From contig CM060731.1 in NCBI GenBank assembly GCA_030704615.1, forward strand, positions 11,222,001-11,286,000: a stretch of DNA of 64,000 bases, in the 5' to 3' direction. This stretch comes from Takakia lepidozioides (taxonomy: Eukaryota; Streptophyta; Takakiopsida; Takakiales; Takakiaceae). The position numbers were made by a program, and so were the translations under genes. Under the pieces are notes generated by a model, which saw only the letters and a list, made by a program, of their open reading frames with translations, had not been told where the DNA came from and did not search any database. The stretch's first letter is position 1, and each line of letters opens with the position of its first letter. Positions 30,661 through 41,900 of this stretch are shown one piece after another.

Positions 30661-31690
30661 AAATGTACTCCCTTAAATTGCGACATCCGGGCGTCGTACT
30701 TTGCGCCCCTGGACGGTACTAATTCTGCAAAGTAGAATAGGTTTTTTTTTTTCCTTTCTTGACGTCCGGGCGTCGCAAATCGCGTCGGTGTCGTGCACCT
30801 CACTTCGGCAAGCTCCCTTTCACGTCATAATTACTCTTTTTGATGCGCACGCCTAACTCCTAAACTGGCCGCTGGGCCAACTCGGAGCTTCGGCTGCTCA
30901 CCGGGACATAATGGTCCCCCTTTACTCCCCCACGAGACCCTCGCTCAATTTGGGCCTAGTGGAAATTCCTTTTGGTTGTTGGCAGTCCGGAACAGCTCTC
31001 CACACCTTGGTCGCTTTCCGGCTCGCACGCTTACTCACTAGTTTTTGGTCACCAACGGGCTTGCACCATTGTCGGGGTTAATATTCCCTATATATACTTC
31101 TGTGACTGTCCGCGGGGGTTTCACAAACAACACCATCCTTTTTGGCGAACCACCACGAAGACCCTCGATTCTCGGTGATGACTCGCGGTGAGTCTTGGCC
31201 CACCCACCGCGGTCCCAATGGACCGTGATGAGTCCCAAGACTCCCCACGGCTCCCACCACAAGGTCTCCGCCCCATGATGAGTCATATGCCACCCCCACT
31301 AAGACCCACTAAGCTACCACCATCCCTTGTGGAACCACCCCCACCGCAGCCTGGTGTGTGGGGCTCCACCTAGTGAGCGCCTTCGCCTCCTCGAGTGCCT
31401 TGGGCACTCAAGGGTGCTTCAGCCCTCGTACCTATTGTTGTCATTGCCCCCACCACAGGGGCAGCCCCTCTTGTGTCCCGACCCCCCGCCCTTAAGGCAA
31501 AGGGCCGCGACAGTCGGCGTTGCAAATCGCGATTTCGCCTTTTTGCGACCCCCATTGGTCGCAAATTTGCGATGTTTTTTTGGCGACAGGCTTGCGACGC
31601 CTGGGCGTCGCAAATTTGGTTCTTCCCCCTTGCATAAAAAAGGTTGTTTTACGACGCCGTGGCGTGGTCCCGACGTCAAAAAAAAATAAA
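30661..31690. repeat. left subterminal repeats of a CACTA-type transposon
   Basis: Repeated GGGCGTCGCAAA and GCGACGCC words occur in both orientations (for example near 30690, 30770, 31510, 31560, 31600 and 31660), spaced irregularly. Dense, short, direct and inverted subterminal repeats are typical of CACTA elements. A CACTA terminal motif was not located, so the outer boundary is not fixed. Confidence 0.5.
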
Positions 31691-31733
31691 AAATAATAAT
31701 TTTTTTAATTTTTAATTTTTTCCCTATTGTGAT

Positions 31734-33338
31734 ATGAAGTTCAACAACGACGGGGTCCATGGATTGAAATCTCATGACTACCACAATTTATTGCAAGATA
31801 TCTTGCCCATTGCAATACATGAGACATTGACTCCTGAGGTTTGCGAGACAGTCTATAGATTAGGAGCCTTGTTCCGGTGGATTTGCTCCAAAGAGATGGA
31901 GGAAGCGGACTTTCCACGCATGAAGAAGGAGGCAGCGGTGATCATGTTTATGTTGGAGATGCACCTTCATCCTTCCTTCTTTGACATCTAATTGCACTTA
32001 GTGGAAGAGGCTTCAATTGCCGGCCCCGTTCATTCTCGGTGGATGTACTACCTTGAGCGATACATGAAGACTTTGAAAGCACATGTAAGACAAATGGCAC
32101 ATCCGAAGGGTAGCATGGCGGAGGGGTATATATTGCAAGATGTTATGTTCTACTGCATGGAGTACTTGGCAAGGGTGGATAAGGAAGCCACTCCGATGCG
32201 GAAGGAAGATGAGGATGTACAAACTAAGGACATCGTTTTGCCCAAAAATTCAAAGAGGGTAAAATTACCCATCATGGTAATTAACCAAGCGCATGAGTTC
32301 ATACTGAAGAACACCCCATCCATACGTGAGTGGGAGACAAGATACAATAACCTTGTTCAACAACGACAGGAGGAGACGGTTGCGTGGAGGCGGAACCATG
32401 CAAGGACGACTACACGCGCTCCGCGAGCAAGGGGTCGACATATGAATGTTTCTTCATAAGATTTGGAATTGCAGCCTCTAAGTTCATTCCGCCATTGGTT
32501 TCGGACTGAAGTTGAGGACACCATTGCAAAGGTGAGGTGGTTTCAGATTTGGTGCAAGACATTGCAAATGGCCCATCTCAATTTGCGACCTCTTACACGG
32601 CGGTTTGGGTTCATGGTCGTTATTTCCGCATTCGTGCTCTTGACATGAAGCGCAAAACAATGTTTGATTTTGGCTTGTGTGCCTCATATTGGCAAGACTC
32701 TGTGTGGGGCAGGAGAGATACACGACCTCCAAGAGCACACTCAACTACTTTGGAGAGCTTGAGAGCATATTCCAACTTCAGTATACAAGGCACCAGCCTC
32801 TTATCTTCAAGGGAAGGTGGTTCCAGCCACATCTTGTGGGGCCCTCCGCAACACTAGTAGAAGACGAGTGTGGTGTCATGCACGTCAATACAGTTAGTCT
32901 CTCATCGTCCCTCCGATGAGCCTTTTTCATGGCCTTCAGACATGGAGCAAGTTTTTTTCTCCGGATCAGGAAATTGGAAGGTGATTGTGCATGCTCATCC
33001 AAGATAAAGACGTATCTATCATGGTCGGGGATCTACATGGGGCGAGGCAAATGCGGAGACTAGTCATAATGACGTTGATATTGGCCGAGGTTGGATAGAG
33101 GGGGTACAAGAGAATGATGACGCCCCGGACAATATCCCGGACCCTATACGATGAGGCTCCATCAGATGTGGATGTTGGAGAAGAAGATGAAGACATGGTC
33201 ATTGAAACCGAGGTGGAAGATGATTCAGATGTGCTTTTTGGTGACCAGGCCATTTATGATAATGACTCTGATGAGCAAGAAGACTTGCAGTTTGATGAGG
33301 ACGAAGAAGCTCCGGATGATGATGTTCAAGTTGATTAG
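31734..33338 (+). pseudogene. CACTA (En/Spm-like) transposase remnant, DUF4218 and DUF4216 regions
   Basis: The first frame reads LKSHDYHNLLQDILPIAIHE, ICSKEMEEADF, LEMHLHPSFFDI and, after one in-frame TAA (31989-31991), LHLVEEASIAGPVHSRWMYY then LERYMKTLKAHVRQMAHPKG. This is the DUF4218 region of CACTA transposases. Further on, in other frames, TAVWVHGRYFRIRALD and GELESIFQLQYTRHQPLIFK then GRWFQPHLVG match DUF4216. An acidic tail (EEDEDMVIETEVEDDSD) ends at 33336-33338. The catalytic N-terminal half is absent. At least two frameshifts and a stop show a decayed copy. Confidence 0.85.
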
Positions 33339-33841
33339 ACACGTAATCAAAGCTACATAATAATTCTCGCATAGAACTGTACCCATCCATTCGATTGATT
33401 GTACATGTACATGCATGTAGCTTATTTTTATGATTGATCAATGAAAAATCCATGAAAAAGATCCTTTGGAGGTGTGGCGTTTTAGGAATGATTCTAGTGA
33501 AGTTGTGATTCAAAAAGTGACTCTAGGATTGTTGAGTTTTTGTACGAGGGCAAGAATGTTGGAAGATATGGTTCTTGTTCTACAAGTGTTGACCAAGACT
33601 TACCCCTGGAAACCCTTCAATCGATTTGATTACCATGATCTCGATGTAACAGAAAGAATCTTCAAAATTGGTGTAAAAGACAACAATGTTGCCAAAGCCA
33701 TTGCCAAAGCAATCTACCATCAACCCTCTAATCCCATGGCCCTTCCCTTTTCCTTTCCTAGTGCCCCCCCCCCTCTCCCTGCCCTTTGTCTTTAACAATA
33801 AGGCCGCCCGGATTGATCACGGTCTCCCACATGCAAGATAG

Positions 33842-35480
33842 ACCTGTTATACTGTAGGACAGAAGGAGGACTAAAAAGATTTGCAACAATAGATCCATTC
33901 AGCTTGGCCTTTGCCATGACCTTTGCAAAGACATAGAAAAGACGATATTGTGATTCCCCGCCGTCGCAGACCTGTTGGGGCGTCGCAATACAGTCGCAAG
34001 GCGACCCCTGGAGGTGGCAACCCCCTGCTTTTACAATATCTATGATTGCGGATTTTTCCTATGTAATGATTTTTTCTTAGCTTTATTTTGTTCTGTGAAT
34101 GCAAACCCCACACCACTACATCCATGAAAAACATTGGACCAAACAAAAATGAGAAAAAAAACAAAGAGTTTCCTTCACTCACTATTGCGGAACTCTCTTT
34201 GGAGAGTGCATGAAGTTGAAAATAACTCAACTTGGGAGTGCAAATGAGGGACCAAATGATTTTTTTTCACTCCTAAATTTTGCACACGCTGTCATTAAGC
34301 ATATAGCTCGGGAACGGAATAAAACAAAATCATGTGCATGTGCAAAAAATCATCATCCCACCTAAGGGGATGAGGAGGAGGATGTAGCGGCGGCCGTCAA
34401 GTTTTGCTGGGATCGGCACCAATGGTGGTAGAAAGAACTATGGCCCTGTTATACGGCAGGAGAGAAGAAGCACTATAAAGATTGGAATAAGGGGATGAAT
34501 TGACCCTGGCCTCTGTCATGACCTTTGCAAAGAGACACTAAACAGGGCCTCTCTGCAACTTCTGGACGTCGCAGGCCAGTCGCACTACTGCTGACGGGCA
34601 ACTTCTAGCAGTCGCAACCCCCGCGAGGTGGCGGGCCCTTGCCACGTGGCGGCCAAGGGGGAAATGACATCCTTGCGACTCCCCAACGTCGCTGCCCTGG
34701 AGCGTCGCTAGGCAGCGTCGCTAGGCCGTCCTAGCGAAGACATGACATCGCAATACCCCGTCGAGCTGGGCGTCCAAGGGGAAATGGTGACGTTGCGACT
34801 CCCGGGCGTCGCTGGAATGTCGCAGTACCCTCTAGCCTGGGGGTCTAGAATTGGGGATTTCTGGTACGTAATGATTTTTGTTTTTATTTTATTTTATTTT
34901 TTTGTGAATTCAACCTTTGCACCACTATATCTGTGCAAAAATATTGGACCAAAAACAAAAAAAAAACAAAAAAATTCTTTGCTCATTTTTTTAGATTATC
35001 TATGAAGAGTGAAGTTGTAGAGAACTTAACTTTGGAGTACAAATGAAGAAAATATCCAGATGACTTTTGTTTACTCCCAATTTTTGTATGTACATTGCAT
35101 ATGCTGTCATTAAGTGGAATTAAAAAAAAATTGTGTGCAAACAAAACACAATATTTAGTCTTCACAACAAGTAGTTTCGTTGAAATCTCGAATGACCCAT
35201 TGACTGAACTTGGTTCAAGCTCATATTTGGTTTACATGTGCTTAAGTATGTTCAAATCACATATGCAAAGTTGCAAATGACGAGCATCAAGAAGAAATAT
35301 TCAACCCCGACGTTGTAAGCCCTGCATGAAGTTGAAGAAAACTCAACCTTGGAGAGCAAACGATGGAGGAAAATATGGTTTTGGATCCAGATGACTTTTT
35401 TTCACTACCAAATTTTGCACACACATTGCACACGCTGTCATTAAGCATATGACTTGAGAATGAGAAAAAAAAAGAATCAT
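33842..35480 (+). repeat. diverged direct repeats and right subterminal repeats of the CACTA element
   Basis: A unit starting CTGTTATACTGTAGGACAGA (33846) returns diverged at about 34446. Its later part, GTGCATGAAGTTGAAAATAA with a following GCACACGCTGTCATTAAGCA, recurs near 34200-34310, 35000-35120 and 35320-35460. GCGACGC and GGCGTCGCA words are dense at 33955-34015 and 34560-34830. This is probably the right side of the CACTA element or a tandemly duplicated part of it. No gene lies here. Confidence 0.6.
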
Positions 35481-36214
35481 GTAAAACCACAGGTCTACTA
35501 GATCCTTCCAAACTTCAAGAGGATTGTCAGTTCAAAGCACACACCACTTCTGGGTGAGGATCATGTCATTCGGGATAAGACTCACCGAGGTTCTGTAGAA
35601 GTGATGTAATGTCAACGTTGTCTCCTCACAATGGATGCCTGCTATGAAAGGTGATTATGTCAAACAATTCCCACAAATGCAACGCCGTGCAACTGGAGCA
35701 AGTGATGCAAAATGGCACCAAGACTCTGCGCTATGTAATTCACATGGAGATGGAAATGTGAATGGGATATCCAGCAAATTACACCCATCATGTGCAAGTA
35801 AATGGAGCTGACAATTACTTAAATGCTCTCATTACAAACATGTACGTAAATATTTTTAGCTTATATTTATGACCAGCATAGTGTATCTACGTGGTTTTGT
35901 GGAGGAAAAGAATGTGAATTAAATATGATGCAAGAGAGGCCAATTTATATTTTACATTACATGAACATCACTAATCGCTTCGGTCGTTAATGTCATCCAT
36001 TGATTGTACTTCACCCAAGCCTGAGGTGGTCAAGAATTTTCAAACCCCAAAAAAACATCCAGGAAGGATACATAGGGATTAGACATCCACTCAGTTACGT
36101 TCTCGGTCATCGCATGGGAACAAAAAGGAGAAGTTGAAGACCATCATCAAATGGATGTTGCTAAAATGTAAAGCTCTCATGATTGCATTTCAGAAGACTT
36201 TATTTGGATAAAAC
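35481..36214. other. non-coding stretch
   Basis: No reading frame, repeat or RNA gene is supported. The sequence is AT-rich and unique as far as I can see within the window. Confidence 0.4.
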
Positions 36215-36880
36215 CAAATTTCACTTACGAAATCCATTGATCCGGAGTGTTGAAAACTTGGAGTGAGGCCGCTTCTCTTGTCTTTCTTGCATCTCTAACA
36301 TGGGATATTCTAATGATAGTTTGGAACTGTTTGCAGTTGTGAGCATTGTTCAACCAACATTGTTCTCTCTTTTTGACGATCCTGGTTTAAATTAGTGCAA
36401 CGTAACCAACCTCTACATATTGAAATGTGCGTAATTTATGGCCCTTGGCTCGCTCGTGTCTATCCGTAGTGATTTATTTGTCTAGGGATGACCTGTTCTT
36501 CCGCTGCAACAAACTCGTTCACAAAATGTTCTTCTTTCGCTCCAATCCATTTTTCACTTAAAGAATCCATTGATCCGGAGTGTTGAAAATTTGGAGTGAG
36601 GCCGCTTATCTTGTCTTTCTTGCATCTCTAACACGGGATACTCTAATGATAGTTTGGAACTGTTCGCAGTTGTGAGCATTGTCCAACCAAAATTGTTGTC
36701 TCCATTTGATGATCATGGTTCAAAGTGCAATGTAACCAAACAACCTCTACATATTGAAATGTGCATAATTTATGGCCGTTGGCTCGCTTGTGTCTATCCA
36801 TAGTGATTTATTTGTCCAGGGACGACCTGTTCTTCCGTTGCAACAAACTCGCTCACAAAATGCTCTTCTTTCGCAGCAAC
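36215..36880 (+). repeat. tandem duplication of about 333 bp
   Basis: AATCCATTGATCCGGAGTGT occurs near 36230 and again near 36564, and the following 300 bp is repeated with few changes (TTGGAGTGAGGCCGCTT, ATAGTTTGGAACTGTT and TGATTTATTTGTC recur at the same offset). Neither copy contains a gene. Confidence 0.85.
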
Positions 36881-37459
36881 CACCGGTTATTTCACAAAAT
36901 GTTCTTCTTTCACTCTCTTTTGAGTACAACCTCAGCGTAATACAATTCAGTTGTCACAACAAGGCCAACAATATATACACAAGTGGCACCGCTAAGCCTA
37001 CTAAATGTAAATGGCTCCATTAACTAGAAGAGCCAAAGAATACCAACTACTCTACCAACTACTATGTAGTCAATAATTGTGCTCCTATAGAGTCGTGATC
37101 ATGTGGAGATCAATAAAGTTAGCTTAATTAGCCGGAAGGTGCTCCGGAAGGTGCGCCGGAAGGTATGATAATTCTAACACAAGACCACTCTTAATCCCTT
37201 TGTCCATGTTGTTAGACATGCCCATCTCCCCATTATGATCTACGAACCCTTGTGAATCATCTTTACCTCACTTTTCCCTTTTGTTGTTACCCTCAAGCAC
37301 ATTCTTTCCTCAAACAACCCATGTCTTGCTAGTCCTTGTAAGGATGTTTTTGTAGGTAGACTTGTTCGGCTGGCGGCAGTTCTTGAATAACGCACATTTT
37401 AACAATGATTGGATGCTCAGCAGCTGCGGGCATTCCGTAATATTAGTACACTCCCTTCT

Positions 37460-38500
37460 TAGTAGACTCGGTTAGGCACATATTTTATCAGTGCCTCCGC
37501 TCTGAACAATTTAACGGCCAATGATCGTGCCCAATCCCAAGTGATCAGATTCCCCTTGTCTTTGATACTTGCCTCAAACAGCGTCCTAGCCTCACCTTCG
37601 AGACGAAAACGAAAGCTTGCTTTTAGCGATCATGTCTCTCTGGGGCGCATTAATAGGTTCATTTCAACACTCATCGATCAAAGAAGTTCAAAAATACTTC
37701 AAAATCCTGCTTCATACTCTGGGAAGGCTGCTTGTGATTCTGTTTGGTGGACTCAGACTCAAACTACTCGCTGATGTCGGCTTAGAAACAGTTGCATGAG
37801 GACCGGACAATTGGATAGTGCATTCATTGCCTCACACAGGCCCTGCACATCGATTGCCTCGGCATTGCCTATAGGGGCTTCGGTCAAATCTGGCTCTTCC
37901 TGTGATGGCCTACCTACAATCACGGATGTCGTCTCCCGAGACAAGGACTCAAGACATAGATATAGGTACCACCTCCTCTTGTTCACTCCTTACTGTGGGC
38001 TCTGATTCAGTCTCAACATCTTCTAAGATTTTCAATGAATCTGGGTCCAGGCGAGACCACGTATTGACGGGCATTAATGCTCCCAGACTGACTCTCTCTA
38101 GGCAAGATTTACCTCCCCACGACAGGTTATAGCTGCAGTTCCCAATTCGCAACACAGTAGTAGCTGATGTAGCACTGCTTGTGTATATGATACACAGCTT
38201 CGCCCAAAAATGTGCCACAAGTTGGCATCCACTTTGAGCACACCACTGATCGTACCAATTTCTCCTTTGCGATCAAGGTATGCTCGGTAATCCACAAAGC
38301 GGTCTCCTAACCCTCTGCACTCTAAAGTTGGACCCCGGAAATACACCCTCTTTATACTTACCCACGGCCACCCCTGCTACCAGCTCTTCCCAACTTGAAT
38401 CAAGCATTATGTTGTGGCAGCTCCCATTCTGGGGACAAATTAGCTTAACCAAGGAGCTACCACCTTTGAGAAACCACATGCCTAGTGTGTCGGGTTTGTC
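37460..38500 (-). pseudogene. possible retrotransposon gag remnant
   Basis: Minus-strand frames that shift into one another read WFLKGGSSLVKLICPQNGSC, LGDRFVDYRAYLDRKGEIG, a Pro/Glu-rich part (GRPSQEEPDLTEAPIGN) and, near 37600, EARTLFEASIKDKGNLITW. The last resembles the gag-type motif in which a capsid domain has A-x-x-L-F/W-E-A...TW. Many breaks. The assignment is weak; it could equally be a decayed host gene. Confidence 0.25.
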
Positions 38501-38925
38501 AGAAAAAATTTAAAACTACCTAGTTCAGTAGCGATTTCACCCGCAATGGTGAATAGTGGTACACCCAAGTTAGCCCAACTCAGCCTCTCGCCTCTCAACA
38601 ACCTCTCCTTAGCCTCACACAAAGACAACTTGCTAGCAATCTCCAAGGACTTTATTCAACCCTCCATCTCCACCAATATTCCTGTTCCTACTGTAGATAC
38701 CACTCCTCTGCAGGTATTGTTACGTATGTGGGGGTATCTTGTAGATTTAGTGCTTAGCCAGCAATACGGAATCTATCGCCTAGGCCCAGGATCTGCAATC
38801 GTAATAACACTCGAGATCATTCACAACGTTCATCCATAATCCATTTGCAATCATCACAAGGACTCTGAACACCAAGGTACACAATTAAGCACACATACAA
38901 CAATTGCACCTAGTGATGCCTTACA

Positions 38926-41900
38926 CTACTCTGCTTGCGAAGAGATGTTAGATGGGATGTTTGACTTGAGTTCATTCACATATGCGTTTAAATTCCTGTT
39001 GGAGGATCCTCCATCGGCAAAGGCTGTCCATGCCGCGTCTCCCATAGCTTTCATCCTGCTTCTGATGACCAGTCCTTCATCCTCTCTCATCAGAACCCTC
39101 ACTGCCCTCTCAATTTCTGCCTTCTCATACAATCCACTCTCTCCCCGTTGCATCTCCATTCCCAGTTTCGCTGTATCCACAAGAAATCTGTAGCACATGA
39201 AAGTGTATCATCAAATCAGTCAAAAAGTACTTCAATGCAACACTGGGTTTCATAATTGACAAACGTCTACTCTCTTCACACTGTTAATTCTCCCCACTGG
39301 GAAATAGGGAATGTGCATTTACTCTGATGACATGAGTAGTTACTAAAAATGTGTTAAATAGCAAACACTCCAGCCAAAGGTTTGTTCCCCAATCATGTCA
39401 CAACACATCCCACCTACATTACCCCAGCAGCAAGTGAGTATGACTCAAACCCTCCCTTATTTCCCGTAGGGAAGAAGACAACCTCTCGAGTAAATCTGGT
39501 GCTGATTTCTGCTCACCCAAACCAATTTGAGTTCAAAATAAGCTATCAATAACACTACAGTTTGCTAGTAGGAATATGCTAGTACATAACAAAGGCAAAG
39601 ATAACCAACCATGCTTTCCATTCGGATAGACCATTTCAACAAAATGGACACCAACAACAAACCACCCTTAACCCCTGCCTTCGTGGGTTGACCAAAATCT
39701 TAGGGAGGTCAAGTTTTTGCCCCCTTCCTCTTGATCCACACAATGTCGGGGAATTCTGGATTACCTGTTTTCAACATGGAAGGCTACAAGTGGTAGGGGA
39801 AGCATTACAGACAACATTTTTTTTTTTTTTTTTGTTTTATTTTTTTGTTCCACTACAAGTTCCCCCCCATACCACAATTTTACCTAATATGCTATTCCCC
39901 GCCACCTCTCTCCACCTCTCGCTCGGAGGCGTTCATCCATAGGATCCAATTCTACTTTATTAATCCCACAGTAACAGGCCCTCTGGCTGTCCCTTGGATG
40001 CACTAGATTTCTCTTAATTTCTGTGTCTAGTCAGATTAAATTCTATAACTCGGAGGTAAATTTCCCCAAAGCAGTCTGACGGACAATCTGCCCCTATGTG
40101 TGCGGAGCCTGGCAGTCGTGTAACTGAAAGATTGGGGGTACCCTGAATGGTTTACCAATTCTCAAAGTTTACACAAGACGAGCAAAATCTACCCATGGGG
40201 TAACTGTTCCCCCCTTTGCAGAACAGTTTGCCGTCCAGGAGCAATCACAAGCTACCTAGACGACAAACAATTCACACGCAAAGGGCTGGCTTGCGGCTGG
40301 CCCTTTCAACTTCTCAGGGGTTGACCAACCAAAAGGAAACAACTTGAATTGGGGACAAGTTCTTCGACTAATGATATTCATATCTGTGCTGGGCAGAAAC
40401 ATGGGAACGTCGGATAAACTGGTTGGAGATGTCATTGGTTATAAAATGAGCAGGTAAGAATGTGTACTCTCAAGGCAGCCTCTTCCAAAAAACGCGGTCA
40501 GAAAGGGGTCGGATTCTTTGTCCGTGATTTCTTGTTTGACAATTGTGAAATTATCACAAGGGTTTGAGGTACGAGCATAGTATCTGGCTAAAACTGAATT
40601 TGAATGCGGCATGAGTACAAAGGACCTCTTTGTTGGTTGTGTGTTTATTCGGAAGTGGCGAATAGAAAAATTCCACAATGAGGAGGTCAAGGCTGAGTAC
40701 GTCCAGTCCTTGCAAGAGGCTCTCACCCTCATTTTGTCCAATCGCTCTCCAGAAACTTCAGTCACGCTCTTTTAACGCAAGAAATGAAGTCGAAAGAGCA
40801 GTGGACGCTTTGGAGAGTTTCGTTTCCTCCGTGCTGACAAGATCATTGGGAGGAAACTAATTGTCTGCGGTAGAGCAGTTAATTGGTGGACGGATTAAAC
40901 TCAAGATAAGTCTGAGAGACGAGCCCTCTATAAAGATTGCTGCAATTTGGAAACCAACAGAGAATTGTGGCGAGGTACTACCAGCTCCGTAAAGATAATC
41001 AATCAGCTTGTTTAGGTCTCAGAAGAAATTATACTGGGACAAGTTATACAGTTAAATAAACTCAAACCACCATGGTGGTAATGACAAGAAATTCTGGTTG
41101 GCCCTTCAACGTTTGTACAAGCTGGAAAACGGTCAGCAAGTACAAGCTAAAGGTGCAGTGGTGACTTCATCGGTTGACATTGTCAAAACCTTTGAAACTC
41201 ACTACAGTATCCTTGGCAGAACTTCTAGGTCTAACAGTGAGGGGTCTTCTGCTGAATGGAGGGACACAGTTGGAAAAACTGTTCCTATGATTCAAAACAG
41301 CCCTGATGATGGAGTATATTTCAATGGCTTATAATGCTCCCATTAGTTCTTCTGAGATTGTGGAAGCAATTGAACATTTAAATGGATATAAAGCTGGTGG
41401 ACCTGATGGTATTGTCAACGAGCTTATCAAGCACGGTGGCGATCCCATGATAGAGGCCCTAGTTCTCCTCTTTAACCTTATCTGGAAGACTGAAATGATC
41501 CCCTTTCGCTGGCGACAGGGGGTCATTGTCAATCTATACAAGAAGGGTGACAGAGAAGAACCGGGAACTACCGTGGCATCACGCTCCTCAATGCTGTTGG
41601 CAAGACATTCTGCAGAGTTATAAGTACTCGTCTCGAGGTTGATCTGGAGTCTATAGGTTGTTTCCACGAAGGCCAAGCTGGCTTTCGGCGAAACAGGGGC
41701 TGTGTGGATCATATCTTCACTCTAAGCCAGATTATCCAGGGAAGGAAAAAAGAAGGGAAACCCACTTATGTCTTTTTCCTGGATGTCAAAAAGGCTTATG
41801 ACACAGTGTGGAGAGATGGCCTATGGTTCCGCCTCTGGTCTTGTGGGATCAAGGGAAAGATGTGGAGAGTTGTCCACAACTTGTATGCTCACACCAAAAG

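Noticed and set aside
31188-31689. Overlapping plus and minus frames in a GC-rich stretch
   Set aside because: They coincide with CACTA subterminal repeats and have no coding signature.
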